Assembly (NCBI RefSeq): GCF_019249245.1 | Contig: NZ_JAESDK010000009.1 | Span: 1-64,000, forward strand | DNA from: Alteromonas lipotrueiana | GTDB lineage: Bacteria > Pseudomonadota > Gammaproteobacteria > Enterobacterales > Alteromonadaceae | Direction: 5' to 3' | Length of the DNA stretch: 64,000 bases | In this document: in pieces, positions 1 through 7,253 of the stretch | Position numbering within the stretch: the stretch's first letter is position 1 | How the letters are laid out: every line of letters begins with the position of its first letter | Translations under genes and position numbers: made by a program | Notes under the pieces: model-generated | Database searches by the model: none | Seen by the model: the letters and a program-made list of their open reading frames with translations, nothing else | Told to the model about the DNA's origin: nothing

Positions 1-63
1 ACGGGTTAAAAAGAATAATATCATGCCCTGATAGCGACCTGCCGGCTACTGTCCACAAAGACA

Positions 64-118
64 GGTTGTGGGTGTCTTAAATGGAAGGTGGGTGTCCACG
101 TAATGATGGTGGGTGTCC
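64..118 (+). repeat. Short direct repeats, GGTGGGTGTCC
   Basis: Two exact copies of GGTGGGTGTCC lie at 87-97 and 108-118, 21 bp apart. A diverged copy (TTGTGGGTGTCT) lies at about 67-77. The unit is followed by A/T-rich spacers and a G-rich run at 130-137. No gene overlaps it. Its role is unknown; it could be an extragenic repeat or the debris of a mobile element. Confidence 0.6.
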
Positions 119-184
119 ATGTTAAGATAGGGGGGGCAGGCGTCCCCCTGAACAGATAAAATTAGTAAAAAGGTAGGGAGGTTG

Positions 185-412
185 TCAGTTTTTAACCCAG
201 TTGCCCTTTTCGTTTTTATGGTATTTCTGTTTTACCGCCGACCAGGCGACTTTAAAAGCGACTTCTTCGCGACTGTCGTCCCCGTTTCGGTCATCAGCGT
301 CTTTGTATTCCTGCCAGGCACTATTATAAGCTTCTTTGAATATATCCTGGGCATGAGAGGGTAAGTTATCGCGAACAGAATCCGGTAACTCTGACTTTTT
401 ATTATATGGCAT
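185..412 (-). CDS. ChaB family protein
   Basis: A 75-residue acidic/basic small protein beginning MPYNKKSELPDSVRDNLP, the typical opening of the ChaB family (in E. coli annotated as a cation transport regulator next to ChaA). The conserved hydrophobic/aromatic pattern around 'AQDIFKEAYNSAWQEY' is present. I chose the ATG at 412 because the family starts there; an upstream in-frame ATG at 463 would add 17 unrelated residues. It is transcribed divergently from uvrY, with no chaA nearby. The molecular role is not established by sequence; cytoplasmic location is inferred from the absence of a signal peptide. Confidence 0.8.
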   Translation of the reverse strand: MPYNKKSELPDSVRDNLPSHAQDIFKEAYNSAWQEYKDADDRNGDDSREEVAFKVAWSAVKQKYHKNEKGNWVKN

Positions 413-604
413 ACATTTGCTCTCTAATAATGAATCTGTTTTATCTGCTACGCCGTAATTCAAGGATTCGTTTAAACTTCAGGCAAATAGCTGAAGGTGA
501 CCAGTCGGGAAGACTTCACAGCTCTGTGAACCATGATATGATGTGGTTGGTGCAGGATGTACCCGTTCCCACGAATACAACAACGACTATCGGTGACCAA
601 TAAC

Positions 605-1249
605 GTGATAAAGATTATCCTGGCAGACGATCATGAGCTGGTTCGAACAGGAATTCGGCGTATTTTAGATGATGAAAAAGACTTTAGCGTAATTGCAGAA
701 GCTAAAACTGGTGAAGATGCGGTAGTGCTTTGTCGGCGTAATGCGCCTGATGTGGTATTAATGGATGTTAATATGCCAGGCATGGGCGGGCTCGAAGCCA
801 CCAAAAAGATTTTACGTATGTCTGAAAATACCCGCGTAATTTGTTTATCTATGCATAAGGAACATCCGATTCCGGCTCAGGTTATGCAAATTGGCGCCTT
901 TGGTTTTCTGACAAAAGATGCTGAGCCCGATGAGATGATACGCGCAATTTATAAAGTTGTGGCCGGACAAAAATACCTTGCCCCAGAAATTGCACAAAGT
1001 ATCGCTATCAGCAAGCTTGCCCCAGATACAAATAATCCTTTTGCGATACTTTCAGATCGTGAATTAAGTATTGCCTTAAGGTTGACCCGGGGAAAACGTG
1101 TGCCTGAAATAGCCAGTGAATTGTGCATTAACGCAAAAACCGTGAATACTTACCGCTATCGCATGTTCGAAAAGCTGGGTGTAACCACTGATGTAGAGCT
1201 TACCCACCTGGCTTTAAGGCATAAATTGATCGACTCCCATTCACTGTAA
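605..1249 (+). CDS. uvrY: Response regulator UvrY/GacA, LuxR (FixJ) type
   Basis: A 214-residue two-component response regulator, the UvrY/GacA partner of the BarA/GacS sensor kinase that drives CsrA-antagonising small RNAs. The receiver domain covers residues 1-120, with acidic pocket D8-D9, phosphoacceptor D54 in 'VVLMDVNMP', S82 and K104. The LuxR-type HTH is at about 143-205 ('LSDRELSIAL...INAKTVNTYRYRMFEKLGV'). The start is taken as GTG at 605, which aligns with the E. coli start (MINVLLVDDHEL); an upstream ATG at 557 would add 16 residues. The gene ends 7 bp before uvrC, and this pairing is conserved in gammaproteobacteria, so the two are probably co-transcribed. Confidence 0.93.
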   Translation: MIKIILADDHELVRTGIRRILDDEKDFSVIAEAKTGEDAVVLCRRNAPDVVLMDVNMPGMGGLEATKKILRMSENTRVICLSMHKEHPIPAQVMQIGAFGFLTKDAEPDEMIRAIYKVVAGQKYLAPEIAQSIAISKLAPDTNNPFAILSDRELSIALRLTRGKRVPEIASELCINAKTVNTYRYRMFEKLGVTTDVELTHLALRHKLIDSHSL

Positions 1250-1256
1250 ATCTGAT

Positions 1257-3074
1257 ATGTCTTCTTTCGACTCTGCTGCCTTTCTTAAAAACCTGACTAA
1301 TCAGCCGGGCGTTTACCGAATGTACAACGCCCAGGAAGAGGTGATTTATGTAGGAAAAGCGAAAAACCTGAAAAAACGGGTTTCTAGCTATTTCAGAGAT
1401 CAGGTAGATAACGCAAAAACCCGCTCGCTGGTGGCGCATATTGCCGCTATGGATGTCACCGTAGTCAACAGCGAAATGGAAGCTTTTTTATTAGAAAACA
1501 ACTTCATTAAAAAATATAAACCACGTTACAACGTGGTTTTACGAGATGATAAATCGTACCCGTTTATATTTTTGTCTGCCCACGAACATCCTCGGCTGTC
1601 ATTTCATCGTGGTCCGCAAAAACGCAAGGGCGAATATTTCGGGCCGTATCCTAGTGCCTGGTCGGTACGAGAAAGTTTACGTTCGATGCAGAAGATTTTT
1701 CCGGTTCGCCAGTGTGAAGACAGCTATTATCGCGCAAGAAGTCGCCCTTGTTTGCAGTATCAAATGAAGCGGTGTAGTGCTCCGTGCGTAGAGGGTCATG
1801 TGAGTGATGCCGAATATGGTGAACAGGTTCATTTGGCGCGATTATTTTTGAAAGGGAAAAACCAGCAGGTAATCGGTACTTTGGTAGACCGGATGGAGCA
1901 GGCGTCTGTTGACATGAACTTTGAAGCTGCAGCGCGATACCGCGACCAGATCACGGCATTGCGCAAAGTACAGGAACGGCAATGGGTTTCTGGGACCCAG
2001 GATGAAATGGATGTATTTGGTTATGCCATGAAAGGCAACATAGCCTGTATTCAATCCATGTTTATTCGCGACCGACAGTTACTGGGTTCGAAGTCGTTTT
2101 TTCCTAAAATTCCTTCTACCGCGACTGAACAGGAAGTATTTGAATCGTTTCTGTTACAGTTTTATCTGGCGGGTAATAAAGTTATTCCTAAGCAAATTGT
2201 TATACCGTTAGAACTTACTGATGAAAGTGCTATTGCCGATGTTTTGAGTAATGAAGCGGGCCACAGGGTCAAATTTTTCCGCGGTGCACGCGATGAAAAA
2301 AGGCGCTATTTAGAATTGGCTCAAAACAATGCTAATAATTCGTTAGAAGCTCGATTTGTAGAACAAAAGTCAGTACATGCTCGTTATTTAGATTTAGAGG
2401 AAACTTTAGAGCGAGAAACGCCCGTGCAACGCATGGAGTGTTTTGACATTTCTCACACCTCGGGTCAGCAAACGGTTGCTTCGTGTGTGGTATTTAACCG
2501 CGAAGGGCCTTTAAAAACTGATTATCGGCGCTATAACATAGAAGGAATAACCCCCGGAGACGATTATGCGGCAATGGCTCAGGCGTTAAAGCGGCGTTAT
2601 AAAACTCCTGGCGAAGCGAACAAGATACCCGACATATTATTTATTGATGGCGGTAAAGGTCAATTGGCGCAGGCTGAGGCTTTTTTTACCGACTGGCCGG
2701 CTGATATCAAGCCTATGCTTATTGGGGTGGCAAAAGGTACTACACGAAAACCAGGCTTGGAAACCTTGATTCTTGAAGATACTCACGAAACCATCCCAAT
2801 GGAAAGTCATGCTCCTGCATTACACCTTATCCAGCATATCAGAGATGAGTCGCATCGTTTTGCTATTGCAGGGCACAGAAACCGTCGTCAGAAAGTTAAA
2901 AACACCTCTACGCTTGAAGGCATTCCAGGCATAGGGGCTAAGCGTCGACAGGCTTTGTTAAAATACATGGGCGGCCTGCAGGGCCTGAAGCGTGCTAGCA
3001 AGGGCGAAATTGCCAGTGTGCCGGGCATTAGCACTGATTTAGCCGAAACTATTTACGACCACCTGCACCATTAG
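1257..3074 (+). CDS. uvrC: Excinuclease ABC subunit C
   Basis: 605 residues, full length for UvrC, the dual-incision nuclease of nucleotide excision repair that acts with UvrA and UvrB. The N-terminal GIY-YIG nuclease domain (about 13-100) shows 'QPGVYRMYN' and 'VIYVGKAKNLKKRV'. The cysteine cluster 'RPCLQYQMKRCSAPCVEG' is at about 160-180. A UVR motif that contacts UvrB lies at about 200-240. The RNase H-like C-terminal nuclease domain includes 'MECFDISH' and 'LFIDGGKGQL'. Tandem helix-hairpin-helix motifs ('LEGIPGIGAKRRQ', 'VPGIS') close the protein. It sits directly behind uvrY. A GCACCA-TTAG-TGGTGC hairpin overlaps the stop codon. Confidence 0.97.
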   Translation: MSSFDSAAFLKNLTNQPGVYRMYNAQEEVIYVGKAKNLKKRVSSYFRDQVDNAKTRSLVAHIAAMDVTVVNSEMEAFLLENNFIKKYKPRYNVVLRDDKSYPFIFLSAHEHPRLSFHRGPQKRKGEYFGPYPSAWSVRESLRSMQKIFPVRQCEDSYYRARSRPCLQYQMKRCSAPCVEGHVSDAEYGEQVHLARLFLKGKNQQVIGTLVDRMEQASVDMNFEAAARYRDQITALRKVQERQWVSGTQDEMDVFGYAMKGNIACIQSMFIRDRQLLGSKSFFPKIPSTATEQEVFESFLLQFYLAGNKVIPKQIVIPLELTDESAIADVLSNEAGHRVKFFRGARDEKRRYLELAQNNANNSLEARFVEQKSVHARYLDLEETLERETPVQRMECFDISHTSGQQTVASCVVFNREGPLKTDYRRYNIEGITPGDDYAAMAQALKRRYKTPGEANKIPDILFIDGGKGQLAQAEAFFTDWPADIKPMLIGVAKGTTRKPGLETLILEDTHETIPMESHAPALHLIQHIRDESHRFAIAGHRNRRQKVKNTSTLEGIPGIGAKRRQALLKYMGGLQGLKRASKGEIASVPGISTDLAETIYDHLHH

Positions 3075-3130
3075 TGGTGCGCCAACCCATCTTTTGGGTA
3101 CAATCCAACCAGGCGAACAGAGAAGTTATT

Positions 3131-3697
3131 ATGTGGACAGTACCAAATTTAATTACCCTTTTTCGAGTTGTGCTAATTCCGGTATTCGTAATGGTTTACT
3201 TTCTAGACTGGAAGTGGGCGCACGAACTCGGTGCGTTTGTTTTCTGGTTAGCGGCTATTACCGACTGGTTCGACGGTTATCTGGCACGTAAATTAAACCA
3301 GAACACGCCATTCGGCGCATTTTTAGATCCCGTGGCTGACAAGCTGATTGTTGCCGCTGCGCTACTAATGATAACGCACAGTTACGCAACATTGTGGATA
3401 ACAATACCGGCAATCGTTTTGCTGATCAGAGAAATCTACGTTTCAGCGCTGCGCGAATGGATGGGCAGCCAGGGTGTAAGAGATGAAGTTAAGGTTTCTT
3501 TTATAGGTAAAGCCAAAACTACCGCGCAGATGCTGGCACTTATCGGATTACTGTCTGGCTTAGAAAGCTTTATGGGCTTTCCCATTTATTGGGTAACCCT
3601 AGGCTATATTCTACTTTATATCGCCGCAGTATTGTCGTTGTGGTCTATGGTGAAATACACATTATCTGCCTGGAAACATCTTTCAGTTAAACCTTAA
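3131..3697 (+). CDS. pgsA: CDP-diacylglycerol--glycerol-3-phosphate 3-phosphatidyltransferase
   Basis: A 188-residue inner-membrane enzyme that makes phosphatidylglycerol phosphate, the committed step to phosphatidylglycerol and cardiolipin. The CDP-alcohol phosphatidyltransferase motif D-G-x2-A-R-x8-G-x3-D-x3-D is intact in 'DWFDGYLARK...GAFLDPVADK'. Several hydrophobic helices follow. I chose ATG at 3131 (MWTVPNLITLFRV, the family start) behind an AGAAG-type ribosome site; the longer reading frame upstream would overlap the uvrC stop. The uvrC-pgsA-tRNA(Gly-Cys-Leu) order is the same as in E. coli. Confidence 0.96.
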   Translation: MWTVPNLITLFRVVLIPVFVMVYFLDWKWAHELGAFVFWLAAITDWFDGYLARKLNQNTPFGAFLDPVADKLIVAAALLMITHSYATLWITIPAIVLLIREIYVSALREWMGSQGVRDEVKVSFIGKAKTTAQMLALIGLLSGLESFMGFPIYWVTLGYILLYIAAVLSLWSMVKYTLSAWKHLSVKP

Positions 3698-3792
3698 ATA
3701 AACCAAGTTGGTTGACTATTGCACAATGTGAATAAAAAACTAGCAAACAAACCGAAAAATGCAAAATTCATTGAAAAATAGCGGTTTTTGTA

Positions 3793-3820
3793 TTGACAGT
3801 CAGGGTGGGGTAGGTAGAAT
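3793..3820 (+). promoter_or_regulatory. Likely sigma-70 promoter of the tRNA operon
   Basis: A TTGACA -35 hexamer at 3793-3798 and a TAGAAT -10 hexamer at 3815-3820 with a 16-bp spacer, about 75 bp upstream of tRNA-Gly. The sequence just after the -10 is GC-rich (gcatcgcacg), as expected for a stringently controlled stable-RNA promoter. Identified by eye only. Confidence 0.6.
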
Positions 3821-3893
3821 GCATCGCACGTTTGGCGCAGCAAGTAACACAAACCAAACGCCAAATTGTCGTTCGATTTAAATGACAATTTAT

Positions 3894-3969
<76 letters not shown>

Positions 3970-4006
3970 AACTTTTTAGTTTGGTAGGAATCACGGTTCC
4001 GATATT

Positions 4007-4080
4007 GGCGGAATGGCAGAATGGCTATGCAGCGGATTGCAAATCCGTGTATCTCGGTTCGACTCCGGGTTCCGCCTCCA
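4007..4080 (+). tRNA. cysT: tRNA-Cys(GCA)
   Basis: A 74-nt cloverleaf with acceptor GGCGGAA/TTCCGCC and encoded CCA. Anticodon loop TTGCAAA gives GCA. Second tRNA of the cluster, 37 bp after tRNA-Gly. Confidence 0.97.
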
Positions 4081-4131
4081 AATTGCTTTTACCAAGGCAA
4101 TTGCACCAGGTCTGATGACCGAGCCCTTAAT

Positions 4132-4218
4132 GCCCGGGTGGTGAAATTGGTAGACACAAGGGATTTAAAATCCCTCGATCGTAAGATCGTGCCGGTTCAA
4201 GTCCGGCCCCGGGCACCA
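4132..4218 (+). tRNA. leuZ: tRNA-Leu(TAA)
   Basis: An 87-nt class II tRNA with a long variable arm (CTCGATCGTAAGATCGT). Acceptor GCCCGGG pairs with CCCGGGC, and CCA is encoded. Anticodon loop TTTAAAA gives TAA. Third tRNA of the cluster. Confidence 0.97.
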
Positions 4219-4564
4219 TTTCTTAGTATCCATCGATAGCAATCCAAGTACCATTGCACTCAAACCCTTAGCTCTACCCAATTTCCCCATCTTACAGTCT
4301 GTATGATTAGCCGATATTAAATGTTTTTAAAAAGACGTTCAGTTCCAGGTTCTTCTGTGTCATGGTCGAGCAAAATGATGTATATCGATTGAATGGAAAC
4401 TAATAATATTACGAATAGTGGTTCTGAAAAATTTAACCGAAGCCTTTGAATCACTAAAAATGTGAGTCCTTTCAAAACCCGGTTTTTTATTGGTGCCAGA
4501 TCATTGTTCAATTACGAAATGCAAACACGAATACCTGTAAGCAATGGGATTTACTCTTTATTAG
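4219..4564. other. Gene-free stretch after the tRNA cluster
   Basis: I see no convincing gene here. tRNA 3' ends are common integration points, and the sequence between the tRNA-Leu end and the IS3 remnant is probably decayed mobile-element DNA, but no integrase or repeat of the tRNA 3' end was recognised. Confidence 0.4.
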
Positions 4565-4864
4565 AGGCTCAGTGTCTGCCGTAGCAGTGCAGATTATTTG
4601 ACGTTTATGAAAGAGCACAACCTTGTTCCTTCTATGAGCCGTCGAGGTAACTGCCATGATAATGCGGTAGCGGAGAGCTTTTTTGCTACGTTTAAAAAGC
4701 GCATGATCAGAAAAAAGATATATTCAACAAGAGACGAAGCGAAGACTGAGATATTTCACTTTATAGAAATGTTTTACAATTCTAAAAAACGCCATTCGCA
4801 TACAAGCGGTGTATCACCTGCTAAATTCGAAGAAGCGTATTTTTTGGAACAACAAAATGTCTAG
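4565..4864 (+). pseudogene. IS3-family transposase OrfB, C-terminal remnant
   Basis: The reading frame carries the hallmark C-terminal third of IS3-family OrfB: 'SMSRRGNCHDNAVAESFFATFK', with the catalytic glutamate in 'VAESFF', then 'HFIEMFYNSKKRHSH' and 'GVSPAKFEEAY'. Everything upstream, including the first two catalytic aspartates and OrfA, is missing: the frame is closed by a stop at 4562-4564. The right end of the element probably lies about 4882 (..GGGAAGTCCA), just past the stop. This is a dead fragment. It cut off the gene on the opposite strand at 4883-5138. Confidence 0.85.
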
Positions 4865-5138
4865 TGAAAGCTGGGAAGTCCACTCTAGCTCTATCAGGAA
4901 TTTCGCTTTCGAGTGAAGAGTATGCCGGGTACATCTCTACAATATTGATAGAACCATTGCGCGCTGCGGTTAGAATTACTCCCCCGCACGTCGAACAGAC
5001 ATAATTGCGCCAACTCCTTGGGTTAAGTTCATTAAAAATCCGAGTTGTAAAACCGGTTCCTACTTCTTCAAGGTTCGGGTTTTTTATTTGGCAGTGGATA
5101 CACCTGTCTGAAATTAACTTAGCTCCTTGAGATGGCAA
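4821..5138 (-). pseudogene. DUF4145-like gene, 5' fragment truncated by the IS3 remnant
   Basis: The N-terminal part resembles DUF4145 proteins: a four-cysteine putative zinc site (C13-x2-C16 'RCIHCQ' and 'VCSTCGG' about residues 49-54), then 'EMYPAYSSLESEIPDRAR', like the family's 'YP...IPE.A' segment. Similarity stops after 'DRAR' at about 4883, exactly where the IS3 end begins, and the last ~20 residues are IS-derived. The helical C-terminal half of the domain is gone. The gene is almost certainly non-functional. Confidence 0.6.
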
Positions 5139-5310
5139 AGAATTTCACCATAAACTCGTATCAATTTTTCAAAATTGTAAACTGTCTAAAGATCAAATGG
5201 AAAATGCCCATTTGGAGATAATCCCAGAATCGCGGCAAGATACGGGTTATTTTTTAGTCAAAGCATGATAGGGTTACTTTGAATCTACAAAAAGTAAAAA
5301 GGAAATTTAC

Positions 5311-6081
5311 ATGGTAAGTTTAGCTTCAAAATTAACTATTTTAGGTGTACTGGCAACTAGCTCGTTTTTTGCCCATAGTGGCGGGCAGGTGTCAGATAGT
5401 ATGCTGAAATCCGCACAGCCTGTAGTTAAATCAAAGCTTCGCATCAATGAAACTGCCGATATATTGGATCTGTCGGGAAAGGAATACATGAGACTCATGA
5501 ACTCTCTAGTAGAGACTCCTCATGCGATTGCTCAAGGGCCAGGCTTCAAGTTATCAGAGCATTCGGCGATGATTGAACTTCGTCAATTGAGGGAAAGCGG
5601 TTTAGAGATATCGCATGCACTTTTGGAGGAAGTTCATAGTGTTATGACAGAATACAAAACTGGATTAGCTAAATATGCTGGTCTTACACTTGAATAATTC
5701 GATCTCGCTGTTAAAAAGTATACAGTGGTCCAAGAAGCTTACGATATAATGTCAGCCATAGAGAAGTCAGATCAACTTATTACTACTATGGACACAGCAG
5801 CAGAAGATGACAAAGTTGTTCGAGTTCCTATTAATGAAAATAAGATTGAAGAGGCTACGTCGGCAATTGATTCCTACACTACCATAAAAGTTTGGGACGA
5901 GGGTTGGAATTCGTTTTATAGGCCAGGAACCATTTACGTTGATTTCACAGTCGACTTTAGAACTCAAGACGGCTCTTCGAGTTTAGGTACTCAAGAATGG
6001 AGAGCTTCTAGAAGTTATGCTTGGCCCACTGGTAATTTTAAAAGCAATGGTGAAATGGGTGGCTTATTCCCTCATCCTTAG
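5311..6081 (+). pseudogene. Putative secreted protein gene interrupted by one in-frame stop
   Basis: A good ribosome site (AAAAGGAAA) precedes ATG 5311. The first 128 residues begin with a likely signal peptide (MVSLASKLTILGVLATSSFFAHS) and end at TAA 5695-5697. The same frame then continues without another stop to 6081 and includes a helical stretch ('FDLAVKKYTVVQEAYDIMSA') directly after the stop. The downstream part has no credible start (only GTG 5725, no ribosome site). The simplest reading is one ~256-residue gene broken by a nonsense mutation; a sequencing error or stop readthrough are alternatives. The family is not recognised. The C-terminal half looks like a beta-rich domain ('WDEGWNSFYRPGTIYVDFTV'). 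Confidence 0.55.
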
Positions 6082-6110
6082 CTTTCAGTTTTTCTTAAAT
6101 TAAAGCAATA

Positions 6111-6150
6111 AAAAATCCGATACTAGACGCTAGTATCGGATTTTTTATTT
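6111..6150 (+). terminator. Strong rho-independent terminator
   Basis: A perfect hairpin: AATCCGATACTAG, loop ACG, then CTAGTATCGGATT running into TTTTTATTTT. It lies 30 bp after the stop of the broken secreted-protein gene, and the flanking A and T runs could make it act in both directions. Confidence 0.9.
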
Positions 6151-6188
6151 TCCAAGTACGATTTCAAGTATATTTAAGTAAGGGGTAA

Positions 6189-6338
6189 TTATTTTTTAGG
6201 CTCTTTCCCTGCGTATATTGCACATATCAGTAGACCAATAGCGGCAATAATGCCAAATGCGCTGAGAAAGACTGATATAAAGTAAGACACCCCAATCACG
6301 ATGCCGGTAACTAAAGCGAGCCCAGCGTCGTGAATAGA
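6189..6338 (-). pseudogene. 3' remnant of a small membrane-protein gene
   Basis: An open frame encodes about 49 residues of strongly hydrophobic sequence ('LALVTGIVIGVSYFISVFLS', 'GIIAAIGLLICAIYAG') ending in KEPKK and TAA. A stop lies immediately upstream and there is no ATG, GTG or TTG near the beginning, so the 5' part has been lost or frameshifted. The parent family is not recognised. Confidence 0.35.
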
Positions 6339-6366
6339 ATTTTAAAGAATCGGACGATACACTGAA

Positions 6367-6747
6367 TCATGCGAACAGTGATTTAGCCGAACGTTGTTTA
6401 ACAGGAGCATCATTAGCTTTGTTGTCCGGCTCAAAGGGTAACTTTTCCGCTGAAGCCATCGGATTTCTAGTAGGCTGCTCATCCTTTGCGGATATTGCCT
6501 CTGGCGTTTTTTCCTGTGACTCGTTGGCAGCTTCTTCCTCTTTTACCGGTGCTTCATTCTTTTGCGCTGGCGTGTCAGTATCTTCGGCTTTAGGCTCATT
6601 GTCGGCTTTAGCGCGAGTTTTGCCTTTTGACCGTGTAGCTTTTTTGGCCGGTGCTTTGCTGACAGACAGTGCTGCGGTGGAGGTGTCGATGTTTGCAGTG
6701 ACATCAGCCCCATCAATTTCAAGGGACACATTAAAGGGGAAGTGCAC
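6367..6747 (-). CDS. Hypothetical low-complexity Ala/Lys/Glu-rich protein
   Basis: 126 residues from a GTG start at 6747. About 30 ordered residues ('VSLEIDGADVTANIDTS') are followed by a long charged, alanine-, lysine-, glutamate- and proline-rich tail (about residues 30-126) that is probably disordered. There is no signal peptide or membrane segment. No family was recognised. It lies alone between a gene remnant and tRNA-Tyr. The opposite strand also has an open frame over this segment, but it is compositionally a mirror of this one. Confidence 0.45.
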   Translation of the reverse strand: MHFPFNVSLEIDGADVTANIDTSTAALSVSKAPAKKATRSKGKTRAKADNEPKAEDTDTPAQKNEAPVKEEEAANESQEKTPEAISAKDEQPTRNPMASAEKLPFEPDNKANDAPVKQRSAKSLFA

Positions 6748-6900
6748 AGCCCCATTCTTAAAGCATTATAAAATTATGTTTTATGACTGTAGAGACAGTG
6801 ACGGCTTGCGCTTTATTGCTACCAATAAATATTATTTAAAAACTTATGAAAGAGGTAACGTAAAACAACGGTGGGAATAGCTGGGATAGAAAAAGAAAGA

Positions 6901-6985
6901 TGGTGGAGCGGGCAGGATTCGAACCTGCGAAGGCTGAGCCGGCAGATTTACAGTCTGCTCCCGTTGACCGCTTGGGTACCACTCC
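6901..6985 (-). tRNA. tRNA-Tyr(GTA)
   Basis: An 85-nt class II tRNA on the minus strand. Acceptor GGAGTGG pairs with CCGCTCC and is followed by an encoded ACCA. The anticodon arm is CAGACTGTAAATCTG, giving GTA. The long variable arm is CCGGCTCAGCCTTCG and the T arm has GTTCGAATC. Confidence 0.95.
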
Positions 6986-7253
6986 ACACAGAGACAAAAG
7001 GCTAAAGAATTACCTGGTTGTCTTCTCAATTAGTGTCTAACCAAAAGAGGAATGCAGTGTAATGTTTGTGGATATCGGCGTCAAGTTTTATTTAGAAAAA
7101 CTATTAATAAAATCATAGGGTTATATTTTGTACAACCCATCGGATATATTGTATCGACAGCATAGCCCAATAAGGTTAAAAAGCGTGCTTTATCAGTAAG
7201 CTAGCTAGTCTGCAGATGAAACCTGAAGGCACACTAACCATGGGTTCAACCTT

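Noticed and set aside
4317-4511. 64-codon minus-strand frame after the tRNA cluster
   Set aside because: No motif, no ribosome site; treated as non-coding.
6419-6880. 153-codon plus-strand frame over the low-complexity protein and beyond
   Set aside because: It is the antisense reading of the Ala/Lys/Glu-rich gene and lacks a start context; serine/alanine-rich mirror composition.
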